Source of the DNA: Phycisphaerales bacterium
Lineage (GTDB): Bacteria > Planctomycetota > Phycisphaerae > Phycisphaerales > SM1A02
DNA length: 5,447 bases
Direction: 5' to 3'
NCBI GenBank assembly: GCA_022447165.1
Contig: JAKVBR010000030.1
Coordinates: 7,066 to 12,512 of the forward strand
The position numbers and the translations under genes are program-made. A model generated the notes under the pieces. That model saw only the letters and a list, made by a program, of their open reading frames with translations. It was not told where the DNA came from and searched no databases. This document shows positions 1 to 5,447 of the stretch, one piece after another. Positions within the stretch are counted from its first letter, which is position 1. Each line of letters begins with the position of its first letter.

Positions 1-2
1 TC

Positions 3-737
3 ATGGGCGGTGCTCGAGTCAAGCATGATCAATCGCCAACTGCTGTCATCGAAGAGTATGACGATTTTGAGAATAATGCAACGATAGAGTTCACACTAAC
101 AGATCCAATAACAGGTCTCAACTGGGAGATTGCATTTGATGAAAACCGGTTTGGTGAAGGCCCGTGGCTGAATGGACGCGTGCACGAGCCCTACTTCAGT
201 CCAAAAGCGAGTGATCTTAGATACAAACCTTACGATGCATCGCTGTCCGATTACACACTGCCTTCACTTATTGACTCTTGGGAAACACCAATCATCTACT
301 TGAGAAGTATTCGAAAGAACGGTCCAATCATCGATCTCCCAACTTCTGGCACACTTCCTCAGTATGACTTGCCTGGGCTTGACCAATACTTTGAAGATGC
401 GGTGAACATGAATGCGAGTCTACTGAGTTTAGATGCACCAACAATTGATGAAGAAATGCGATTAGGCTTCCTCACCCTTGCGATTGCACACCCGACATTT
501 TGGGAAGGTGACTGGGAAGGTGGCGGTGTTGGCTGGGGCACATCACGAGGCCGCTACCTATTGATTTCTGCAGGTGAAGACAGGACGTTCTTTGAAGTTG
601 CAAATGAACAAATGCACACAAATCAAACTGTCGACCCCTCAAACCCATTCAACAGTTTAGAAAACCCGTGGAGTGGAGAAATCACACCTGAGATGATGGA
701 CACATTTAATGATGTCATCGTATTCGGTGGCGCATAA
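3..737 (+). CDS. Probable pseudopilin / type II secretion-like protein, C-terminal part (5' end outside window)
   Basis: The reading frame is open from the left edge to a TAA at 735-737; the ATG at position 3 is simply the first Met in view, so the true start is probably upstream. The 244 visible residues contain no membrane segment and no Cys. They are acidic, rich in Asp/Glu, Pro, Trp and Tyr, and look like an extracytoplasmic globular domain. Two stretches recall the C-terminal domain of planctomycete pseudopilin-like proteins that begin with a prepilin methylation helix: 'DSWETPIIYLRS' (about residues 91-102) and 'RGRYLLISAGEDRTFF' (about 182-197), the second resembling the usual 'Y.LiSaGpDg.f' ending. 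If so, the missing upstream part should hold the prepilin peptidase site and hydrophobic helix, and the protein would act in the envelope as a pilus-like or secretion subunit. It converges on cysC and is functionally unrelated to the sulfate genes. The family call is from remembered motif resemblance; a lineage-specific exported protein is the alternative. Confidence 0.55.
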   Translation: MGGARVKHDQSPTAVIEEYDDFENNATIEFTLTDPITGLNWEIAFDENRFGEGPWLNGRVHEPYFSPKASDLRYKPYDASLSDYTLPSLIDSWETPIIYLRSIRKNGPIIDLPTSGTLPQYDLPGLDQYFEDAVNMNASLLSLDAPTIDEEMRLGFLTLAIAHPTFWEGDWEGGGVGWGTSRGRYLLISAGEDRTFFEVANEQMHTNQTVDPSNPFNSLENPWSGEITPEMMDTFNDVIVFGGA

Positions 738-746
738 ACAACAAAA

Positions 747-772
747 AAGAGGCACTCAGATGAGTGCCTCTT
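747..772 (-). terminator. Rho-independent terminator of sat-cysC, possibly bidirectional
   Basis: Two perfectly complementary 12-base arms (AAGAGGCACTCA at 747-758 and TGAGTGCCTCTT at 761-772) flank a 2-base centre, so the folded RNA would have a small loop after opening the top pair. Read on the minus strand, the hairpin is followed by TTTTGTTGTTT, a good U-tract, and it begins 22 bases after the cysC stop. Read on the plus strand, it starts 9 bases after the stop of the pseudopilin-like gene but is followed by ATGTTC, so termination in that direction should be weaker. A single shared hairpin between convergent genes is the simplest reading. Confidence 0.85.
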
Positions 773-794
773 ATGTTCAATTCTAGGATTGAGT

Positions 795-1409
795 TTACGC
801 AAACAGGTTTTGCTCATCGATGAAATCAATGACTTTTGCAACACATGTTTCTAAATCATCTTCATGCGTTTTGATGTGGAGTTCAGCATTCGCTGGCTCT
901 TCGTATGGAGCATCGATGCCAGTAAATCCTTTGATTTCACCACTTCGTGCCTTCTTATAAAGACCCTTTGGATCACGTTCTTCTGCAGCTTCAAGCGAAC
1001 AGTCGATGTAGCATTCAAAGAATGGAACGCCGTTTTCTGCATGAAGTGCACGGACTTGATCGCGGTCTTCTGTGTATGGACTAATAAAACTAGCAATTGA
1101 AAGTACACCAGCATCAGCAAACAATTTTGAAACTTCACCAATTCGGCGGATGTTTTCAGTTCGGTCTTCTGGTGAGAAGCCGAGGTTTTTGTTTAAGCCC
1201 ATTCGAATGTTGTCACCATCAAGTCTGTATGCGTGATGACCACGGTTTAGAAGAACTTGCTCAACTGCTACTGCAATTGTGCTTTTACCACTGCCTGATA
1301 GACCCGTGAACCAAAAAGTAGCGCCTTTTTGACCCATGTTTTTTAGTCTTTCTTCAGGTGTGACTGTACCTTCGTGCCAAGTAATGTTTGTTGCGACTTG
1401 TTCTGTCAT
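795..1409 (-). CDS. cysC: Adenylyl-sulfate (APS) kinase
   Basis: CysC is a cytoplasmic enzyme that phosphorylates adenosine 5'-phosphosulfate at the 3' position with ATP, giving PAPS. The 204-residue product has the usual length and all the family landmarks: a P-loop GLSGSGKS (residues 36-43), DGDNIR (64-69), the 'NLGFSPEDRTENIRRI' helix (75-90) that binds APS, SFISPY (107-112), RDPKGLYKKA (145-154) and GFTGIDAPYEEP (161-172). The frame stays open further upstream to 1607, but that extension overlaps sat and has no family similarity. The chosen ATG at 1407-1409 gives the typical N-terminus (MTEQVATNITWHEG) and has AAAGGA 11 bases upstream, a somewhat distant ribosome-binding site. The gene lies 37 bp after sat on the same strand and ends before the strong hairpin at 747-772, so sat and cysC almost certainly share a transcript. 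The family is certain; whether PAPS goes to cysteine synthesis or sulfation cannot be read from this gene. Confidence 0.96.
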   Translation of the reverse strand: MTEQVATNITWHEGTVTPEERLKNMGQKGATFWFTGLSGSGKSTIAVAVEQVLLNRGHHAYRLDGDNIRMGLNKNLGFSPEDRTENIRRIGEVSKLFADAGVLSIASFISPYTEDRDQVRALHAENGVPFFECYIDCSLEAAEERDPKGLYKKARSGEIKGFTGIDAPYEEPANAELHIKTHEDDLETCVAKVIDFIDEQNLFA

Positions 1410-1446
1410 TTGATTTTTTATCCTTTGATTTGGGATGAATAGATTG

Positions 1447-2613
1447 TTATGCGGTGACTGTTGCAGTTGCCCACTCAATGAGTACGTCAGCGACCTCTGG
1501 TCTTGAGAACTCTGCTGGTGGCCGCTCGCCCTGTGAAAGTAGTTCACGAACTTTTGTGCCAGACAAGAAGATTTGATCGCCTTCAAGTTTAGGGAATGTT
1601 TTTGCACTCACCATGCCTTGTGCCTTCATTGAGTAGGCGGCGTGTTCAAATTTGAGTGGAACGATTCCGATTTCTTCAGCAGTGAAGTTATCGAAGATGT
1701 TTTGTGCGTCATATGTTCCGTAGTAATCGCCTACACCTGCGTGATCACGACCAACAATGAAGTGTGTACACCCATAGTTTTTACGGATAAGAGCGTGCAA
1801 GATTGCTTCTCTTGGTCCTGCGTATCGCATAGCAGCAGGCATCACAGAAAGCGCTGTGTAGTCTGCGACAAAGTAGTGTTCGATGATAGTGTTGTAACAA
1901 TCCATACGAACGTCTGCTGGAATGTCACCCTCTTTTGTTTCACCAACAAGTGGATGAATGAGAAGTCCGTCGCAAATTTCTTGTGCACATTTGCAAAGGT
2001 ACTCATGAGCTCTGTGAATTGGATTACGAGTTTGGAACGCAGCTACTGTTTTCCAGCCATTGTTTGCAAAGAGTGAACGCGTTTCTGCTGGTGGCAAACG
2101 ATATTCTGTGAATTGCTCGCCTGGTTCGACTTCTGGTGTTACAGTTGCAACGTTGATTGGACCACCAACAAGCCACTCGCCTTCGTCGATAACCTGTTTC
2201 ACGCCTGGGTGTGCTTCGTCTTCAGTACCAAAAACATTTGGAATCTCAAGCGCTTTGTCGTGAGGATAGATGTCTTCGATATCAATTGTTGCTAGGAAGG
2301 TACCATCTTCGTGGTAGAGAGCAGCTTTGCCACCTTCTTGAAGAGTTTCTTTCTCTTCCTCTGTGACCGCGAGTGTGATGGGAATTGGCCAAACTGTTCC
2401 ATCTGCAAGTCTCATGTCTTTACAAATTGACTCGAAATCTGCTTTGTTGCAGAAGCCGGTAAGCGGGCTAAAAGCGCCTATTGCAATCATTTCTAGATCA
2501 CAAGCTTGCTTTGAAGAAAGTGTGATTTTTGGGCATCCTTCTGGTGAAATGCCATCTTTGAAACAATTGACGAGCGAGCCTCCATGTGGGGCGATTAGGT
2601 TGTCTGCTGACAT
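1447..2613 (-). CDS. sat: Sulfate adenylyltransferase (homomeric ATP sulfurylase)
   Basis: Sat transfers the adenylyl group of ATP to sulfate, giving APS and pyrophosphate, the first step of sulfate activation. The 388-residue protein matches the single-subunit bacterial form, not the CysD/CysN form. The N-terminal PUA-like domain covers roughly residues 1-165. The catalytic domain follows with QTRNPIHRAHE (194-204, the HxxH nucleotide-binding motif), HPLVGETKEGD (220-230), MRYAGPREAILHALIRKN (262-279), GRDHAG (288-293) and SGTKVRELL (351-359). There is no C-terminal APS-kinase-like extension; that activity is the separate downstream gene. The four zinc ligands known from the Thermus enzyme (pattern CxxC-x8-CxxxH) are replaced here by S328, A331, F340 and E344, so this copy should be zinc-free. 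The ATG at 2611-2613 begins MSADNLIAPHGG, a typical start, with GGAG 11 bases upstream. Expression probably starts in the 222-bp region upstream, although read-through from the polysaccharide genes is possible. Confidence 0.96.
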   Translation of the reverse strand: MSADNLIAPHGGSLVNCFKDGISPEGCPKITLSSKQACDLEMIAIGAFSPLTGFCNKADFESICKDMRLADGTVWPIPITLAVTEEEKETLQEGGKAALYHEDGTFLATIDIEDIYPHDKALEIPNVFGTEDEAHPGVKQVIDEGEWLVGGPINVATVTPEVEPGEQFTEYRLPPAETRSLFANNGWKTVAAFQTRNPIHRAHEYLCKCAQEICDGLLIHPLVGETKEGDIPADVRMDCYNTIIEHYFVADYTALSVMPAAMRYAGPREAILHALIRKNYGCTHFIVGRDHAGVGDYYGTYDAQNIFDNFTAEEIGIVPLKFEHAAYSMKAQGMVSAKTFPKLEGDQIFLSGTKVRELLSQGERPPAEFSRPEVADVLIEWATATVTA

Positions 2614-2631
2614 GTTTTTGGTAACTCCATT

Positions 2632-2661
2632 GGGGGGTTAAAAATGGGGGTTTATCTGGGG
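2632..2661. repeat. Three G-runs (6, 5 and 4) just upstream of sat
   Basis: The plus strand carries GGGGGG at 2632-2637, GGGGG at 2646-2650 and GGGG at 2658-2661, each in a T/A-rich context as TG(4-6)T. The sat mRNA would carry the matching C-runs immediately before its ribosome-binding site. A short inverted repeat CCATT/AATGG (2627-2631 and 2643-2647) overlaps the GG of the GGAG site, so a weak hairpin could partly cover it. A further GGGG sits at 2588-2591 inside sat, so a long-loop quadruplex on the template strand is conceivable. Confidence 0.4.
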
Positions 2662-2671
2662 TGATTCCTAT

Positions 2672-2710
2672 CCAACCAGCCACACAGCTGGATTTGGCGC
2701 AAAATGCGCC
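2672..2710 (-). repeat. Two overlapping hairpins in the sat leader
   Basis: The first hairpin in mRNA order is GGCGCA/TGCGCC with a 3-base loop (2696-2710). The second pairs CCAA plus CCAGC with GCTGG plus TTGG (2672-2680 with 2687-2697), with a two-base bulge and a six-base loop. The two share the bases at 2696-2697, so the outer part of the second stem competes with the base of the first. Neither is followed by a U-tract, so neither is an intrinsic terminator. The pairing is visible directly; a regulatory role is only inferred from the location in the leader. Confidence 0.4.
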
Positions 2711-2720
2711 GAAACGACCG

Positions 2721-2749
2721 ATGGTACACGCTCAAAGAGGCAAAATCAA
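2721..2749 (-). promoter_or_regulatory. Candidate sigma-70-like promoter for sat-cysC
   Basis: On the minus strand TTGATT (2744-2749, four of six matches to TTGACA) is followed after exactly 17 bases by TACCAT (2721-2726, four of six matches to TATAAT). Transcription would start near 2714, giving a leader of about 100 bases that includes both hairpins and the C-runs. Such imperfect matches occur by chance, so the position in the right gap and the ideal spacer are the main support. Confidence 0.3.
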
Positions 2750-2772
2750 GTCATTTACAGCAATTTCAAGAG

Positions 2773-2810
2773 AACTCAACCCCTGAAAACAAGCAATGAT
2801 TTCTTGAGTT
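2773..2810. repeat. Imperfect inverted repeat downstream of the glycosyltransferase gene
   Basis: AACTCAA (2773-2779) is matched by TTGAGTT (2804-2810), and pairing resumes just outside (GAG with CTC) after a two-base bulge. The 24-base interior is long and no T-run follows on either strand, so this is a poor intrinsic terminator. It could slow transcription leaving the polysaccharide genes or be chance. Confidence 0.25.
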
Positions 2811-2835
2811 GTCTCAGACGTGTTTAAAGCGTTCT

Positions 2836-3996
2836 TTACGCCTTAAAAATCAACCTATAGATGTCTGTAATCTCATTGACGTAGTGGTTCCAATTCCAGT
2901 TATTTTCAATGAATTCTTTCGCATTTGTGCCCATTTTCTTCGCCTGTTCACGATTGGATAACAGGTGATCTAGAGCGCTGATTGCCCCTTGTAGGTCGTC
3001 AAGTTCAATAAGCTTGCCAGTCTCGTTTTCAATGACGAATTCAGGATTGGAACGGAGATTGGTTGCAACTACTGGAACGCCCATCGCTAGGGATTCCGCA
3101 ATAACAAGTTGTGGATCGATGCTAATATCCCTAATTGGCATAACGACGCAAATCGATTCCATGAGTAGTTTAGGAATTGAAACCCCTTCAGCGTATGGAA
3201 AGCGATAGAGAGAAACATTTTTAAATGATTCAATCTGTTGTTCAACATCTTTCATTTCATCCCAATGACGTCTGACAGCAATATCAAACTGAACTTCTGG
3301 GTATTGATCTGCTAATGCGATGAAGGCGCCAAGTGCAATGTCTGCACCGTTAGGAATTGTCAAATCTCGCCAGAAGAGGACACGGTGTCTTGGTTCAATT
3401 GCAGAACCATCAAACTCATTTGCGATATCACGTACGATTCCATGCCTTACTTGAGTTACAGATAGACCTCGTTGTTCTAATTGACTCTTTACATAATCCG
3501 TTGCTGTCACGATTGCATCGAGTTTACTCCATAAGTACTTCGAAAAAAGTGAAATCTTCTCAGGCAGATTTGCAGCAAACAGCGTGACAACTACAGGGAT
3601 TCTAAGACCAAGCAACCTTAAACCCCCAGCCAACTGTGCTGTCCTGTTATACCCATAAAAGTGTAAAACATCTAAGTTTGCTTCTTTGCAGATTTGTTTG
3701 ATCTCTCTTACTTGCTTCAAGAGGGTAAGTAGACTTACGCCGCTACCTTCGGATGAAGTCCGGGTCACAACTCCACCTCTGCGACGTGAATCAATCACAG
3801 TATGAACTGTTAACCCATCAGGCAAACAGTTGGGCATTGTCCGACTTTCATCAAACTCAGTAGTAATGAGGTGGCACTCGTGCCCTGCCTCGATGAGGAG
3901 TTTCATTGCTTGTAGTGGGATTTGAATATGGCCAGAAACATTGTGTTCAAACCCTTTTTGCCCAGCAACAACTGATACATAACATCCAATCTTCAT
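2836..3996 (-). CDS. Glycosyltransferase, GT-B fold, family 4-like
   Basis: The 386-residue protein has the two-domain layout of retaining GT4 enzymes, which move a sugar from a nucleotide donor onto a growing lipid-linked glycan at the cytoplasmic membrane face. The N-terminal acceptor domain shows a start MKIGCYVSVV, a Gly/His-rich loop before 'IPLQAMKLLIEAGHECHLIT' (26-45), and 'LDVLHFYGY' (108-116). The linker-to-C-domain region includes 'HRVLFWRDLTIPNGADIAL' (204-222). The donor-binding part is 'PQLVIAESLAMGVPVVATN' (295-313) followed by a Pro-Glu-containing segment and ENETGKLI (323-330). Of the usual ExxxxxxxE pair, the second Glu is E301, but the first position is I293 with D294 beside it. 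There is no membrane segment. The ATG at 3994-3996 overlaps the stop of the upstream membrane protein (ATGA) and has no clear Shine-Dalgarno site, which suggests translational coupling. Donor, acceptor and linkage cannot be predicted. Confidence 0.88.
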   Translation of the reverse strand: MKIGCYVSVVAGQKGFEHNVSGHIQIPLQAMKLLIEAGHECHLITTEFDESRTMPNCLPDGLTVHTVIDSRRRGGVVTRTSSEGSGVSLLTLLKQVREIKQICKEANLDVLHFYGYNRTAQLAGGLRLLGLRIPVVVTLFAANLPEKISLFSKYLWSKLDAIVTATDYVKSQLEQRGLSVTQVRHGIVRDIANEFDGSAIEPRHRVLFWRDLTIPNGADIALGAFIALADQYPEVQFDIAVRRHWDEMKDVEQQIESFKNVSLYRFPYAEGVSIPKLLMESICVVMPIRDISIDPQLVIAESLAMGVPVVATNLRSNPEFVIENETGKLIELDDLQGAISALDHLLSNREQAKKMGTNAKEFIENNWNWNHYVNEITDIYRLIFKA

Positions 3997-5348
3997 GAGC
4001 TAGCATTCGCAGAATAATCAACAAAGTCTTCTTCTTCGTACTCCTCTGAATCATACAGTCTGAGCACATAATTAAGATTCCCCTCTCGTATTTCTCCCCA
4101 CAAACAAATAAACAGTCCCGCAATGACCACATGAAGGAAGGACCATGTATATGTTGGCCAGTACACAACCTGATTAAAGCAACCCTGTGTATACATTGCT
4201 ATTAGAAGCATAAAAATAATACTGTAAAAGAGTGGAGATCCGGGCAACTCTCTTCTGTATTTCCAAACTTGATAAGCTGAAAATGTGGAATAACAAACAA
4301 GAATAGATAGTGGTATAAAAAGAAGAATCCCACCATGGTACATCATGTTAAACCAAGCACTGTGCGGATGTTGACCTACGACATTGGAACGGAAGTATGA
4401 TTCGCTTGTTACACCGAGTAATCCAGTGAGAGGTCGCTCCGCAAACACATCACGGATATACAACCCCCACAATTCAGTTCTCTGAGATTCAAGTGACCCC
4501 AATCGCTCCATTGAGGTATCTTCTGCCATTGACATTATCCACATTAAACCTGCTGCAGCAATTCCCAATCCTAAGACTGTCATTAAAGGTCTCTTCGTAA
4601 CAACTAAGAGAATAGGCAACGTCGTCATTACGATGGCAAGCATCGTCATTCGGCTAGCTGTAAGCAGTGCCATCCCAACGATTAACGCTAACAAGAAAAT
4701 GAAGATGGGTCTCAATGCGTTACGTTCCCATGTCATCATTGCATAGCCAATAAGTGGTGTAGATAGGGCAAACAACATTCCGATCTGATTCGAGTTTGCT
4801 CCCCAAGGTTGGAACCGACCAAGACCCCTTAAGAAAGATTCCTCAGGGTAAAGAACCAATGCAGAAATTGGGAGAATGAGCGCTATCAAACAACCAAATG
4901 TCAGCATCTTGATGACATTCATTAAATCGTCGTATGTTGTGATTGTACGAATGAGCGCTAGGGCTCCTATTGTTACAAGCAACCACTGGAGTCTTAAAAC
5001 CACTGCTACGCTTCGCTCTTCAACTCCAAGGATTAAAAATAGCCAAAAGAAAGCTACAACCGGATAAAGCCACAATATTCCGGGAAGGTCTCGCTTTTCA
5101 GATGGGTGTGATATTGCTGCATAAGCGAGTAATAAAAATGCACCGCCTGAACTCAGTTTAGCTGCTGCAGAAATTGTCCCTAATCCTGGCGAGCGAGCAA
5201 CTGTGAGCCATGGAACGATAATTAATAGACAAAACGACAACCGTTTATCTGGCGATAACAATAGAAACAGCGCAATAAACCCCACAATTGGGGCAAGCAA
5301 AATTGGATTTGCCATCACAATTTCTAGATAGATATCTGTACGTTCCAT
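3993..5348 (-). CDS. O-antigen ligase / Wzy polymerase-like membrane protein
   Basis: The 451-residue product is strongly hydrophobic with about 11-12 membrane segments (roughly 15-32, 37-53, 66-82, 92-108, 117-135, 147-167, 187-204, 212-230, 233-250, 255-273, 337-356, 374-389, 398-417). It carries the hallmarks of the O-antigen ligase family: 'GRFQPWGANSNQIG' (177-190), 'LLTASRMTMLA' (228-238) and, after a long extracytoplasmic loop, 'RPLTGLLGV' (305-313) and 'HPHSAWFNMMYHGG' (327-340), where the conserved His lies. Members join or polymerise undecaprenyl-linked glycans on the outer face of the inner membrane; sequence alone does not separate ligase from polymerase. The C-terminus is an unusual acidic tail (DSEEYEEEDFVDY, 433-445). 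The start at 5346-5348 has GAGAG a few bases upstream and an in-frame stop just before it. Met12 (5313-5315) is a possible alternative that would still keep the first membrane segment. The gene overlaps the glycosyltransferase by four bases, so the two form a unit. Confidence 0.87.
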   Translation of the reverse strand: MERTDIYLEIVMANPILLAPIVGFIALFLLLSPDKRLSFCLLIIVPWLTVARSPGLGTISAAAKLSSGGAFLLLAYAAISHPSEKRDLPGILWLYPVVAFFWLFLILGVEERSVAVVLRLQWLLVTIGALALIRTITTYDDLMNVIKMLTFGCLIALILPISALVLYPEESFLRGLGRFQPWGANSNQIGMLFALSTPLIGYAMMTWERNALRPIFIFLLALIVGMALLTASRMTMLAIVMTTLPILLVVTKRPLMTVLGLGIAAAGLMWIMSMAEDTSMERLGSLESQRTELWGLYIRDVFAERPLTGLLGVTSESYFRSNVVGQHPHSAWFNMMYHGGILLFIPLSILVCYSTFSAYQVWKYRRELPGSPLFYSIIFMLLIAMYTQGCFNQVVYWPTYTWSFLHVVIAGLFICLWGEIREGNLNYVLRLYDSEEYEEEDFVDYSANASS

Positions 5349-5412
5349 AGTACTCTCTGCATGCTATCGGATAAATAGAACAATGAACTTCCTTCAGACA
5401 TCAAGTTATGGC

Positions 5413-5442
5413 ACAATAAACTCATGAAATTGCTATTTTCAA
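5413..5442 (-). promoter_or_regulatory. Candidate promoter for the polysaccharide genes
   Basis: On the minus strand TTGAAA (5437-5442, five of six matches to TTGACA) is followed after 18 bases by TATTGT (5413-5418, four of six matches to TATAAT). The start of transcription would be near 5406, about 58 bases before the ligase-like gene. It overlaps the possible divergent start at 5424, so both can be right only if the regulatory sequences are interleaved. If an upstream minus-strand gene exists beyond the edge, this promoter may not be needed. Confidence 0.25.
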
Positions 5443-5447
5443 TTTGT
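5424..5447 (+). CDS. Possible divergent gene, first eight codons only
   Basis: An ATG at 5424 opens a frame reading MKLLFSIC to the window edge. A short basic residue followed by a hydrophobic strand is a common start for GT-B glycosyltransferases and for several other Rossmann-like proteins, which would fit a polysaccharide locus. There is no clear Shine-Dalgarno site before it, and eight codons cannot exclude chance. The gap to the ligase-like gene on the other strand would be 75 bases. Confidence 0.3.

Larger units (their letters stand above)
2614..2835 (-). other. Intergenic region and probable leader of sat-cysC
   Basis: This 222-base stretch separates the glycosyltransferase stop from the sat start and holds no convincing coding sequence. 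Going in the direction of sat transcription it contains an imperfect inverted repeat (2773-2810), a candidate promoter (2721-2749), a compact GC hairpin (2696-2710), a second hairpin that overlaps it (2672-2697), three C-runs on the mRNA strand (2632-2661), and GGAG before the sat ATG. A leader of about 100 bases would result if the candidate promoter is right. It matches no riboswitch family that I can recognise. Confidence 0.6.

Noticed and set aside
851..1309. Several open frames on both strands across cysC
   Set aside because: They are out-of-frame shadows of a well-supported gene, with low-complexity translations and no recognisable domain.
1410..1607. N-terminal extension of the cysC frame up to 1607
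   Set aside because: It lies over the end of sat, has no APS kinase similarity, and the start at 1409 gives the normal family length and N-terminus.
1642..2076. 144-codon open frame on the plus strand inside sat
   Set aside because: It is antisense to a clear ATP sulfurylase and its Cys/Val/Phe-rich translation looks like a reverse-strand artefact.
2498..2683. 61-codon minus-strand frame crossing the sat leader and start
   Set aside because: It overlaps the sat N-terminus in another frame, lacks a ribosome-binding site, and its product looks random. A leader peptide was considered, but there is no regulatory residue run and no attenuator hairpin.
2696..2710. GGCGCA/TGCGCC hairpin as an intrinsic terminator
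   Set aside because: No T-run follows on either strand, and the stem is only six perfect base pairs.
2829..2841. GCGT/ACGC hairpin at the end of the glycosyltransferase gene as its terminator
   Set aside because: Only four base pairs, overlapping the stop codon and without a U-tract.
3947..4168. 73-codon minus-strand frame across the ligase/glycosyltransferase junction
   Set aside because: It is out of frame with both genes; the ATGA overlap of the two real genes already explains the junction.
1..5447. CRISPR array, tRNA, rRNA, insertion sequence or phage/defence system
   Set aside because: I saw no regularly spaced repeats, cloverleaf, rRNA motifs, transposase motifs or terminal inverted repeats. 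All long frames are explained by the listed genes.

Overview
The window looks like a bacterial chromosomal segment from a marine-type, Gram-negative-like organism, most plausibly a planctomycete of the Phycisphaerae lineage. That placement is an inference. It rests on the left-hand protein, whose ending resembles the large pseudopilin-like proteins common in that group ('DSWETPIIYLRS' followed by 'RGRYLLISAGEDRTFF'), on Shine-Dalgarno sites that are weak or distant, and on a homomeric Sat plus a stand-alone CysC. Nothing here fixes the species.

Layout from left to right. (1) Positions 1-737, plus strand: the C-terminal part of a probable pseudopilin/type II secretion-like protein whose N-terminus lies outside the window. 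(2) Positions 747-772: a perfect 12-bp hairpin between two convergent genes, with a T-tract on the minus-strand side, so mainly the terminator of the sulfate genes. (3) Positions 795-2613, minus strand: sat (ATP sulfurylase) followed by cysC (APS kinase), 37 bp apart, a two-step sulfate-activation operon that makes PAPS. (4) Positions 2614-2835: a non-coding leader/intergenic region with a candidate promoter, two overlapping hairpins and three G-runs just upstream of sat. (5) Positions 2836-5348, minus strand: an O-antigen ligase/polymerase-like membrane protein and a family-4-type glycosyltransferase joined by an ATGA stop/start overlap. (6) Positions 5349-5447: a short upstream region holding a candidate promoter for the polysaccharide genes and possibly the first codons of a divergent gene.

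How the genes may work together: the glycosyltransferase and the O-antigen ligase-like protein belong to an envelope or extracellular polysaccharide locus that continues beyond the right edge. Directly downstream and on the same strand, Sat converts sulfate and ATP to APS, and CysC phosphorylates APS to PAPS. PAPS can feed cysteine synthesis or sulfotransferases. The position beside polysaccharide genes makes a sulfated exopolysaccharide an attractive hypothesis, but no sulfotransferase and no PAPS reductase is visible, so this stays open.

I did not find a CRISPR array, tRNA, rRNA, insertion sequence, phage gene or defence system. The gene content is mostly recognisable. The least explained part is the structured, G-run-bearing leader of sat.
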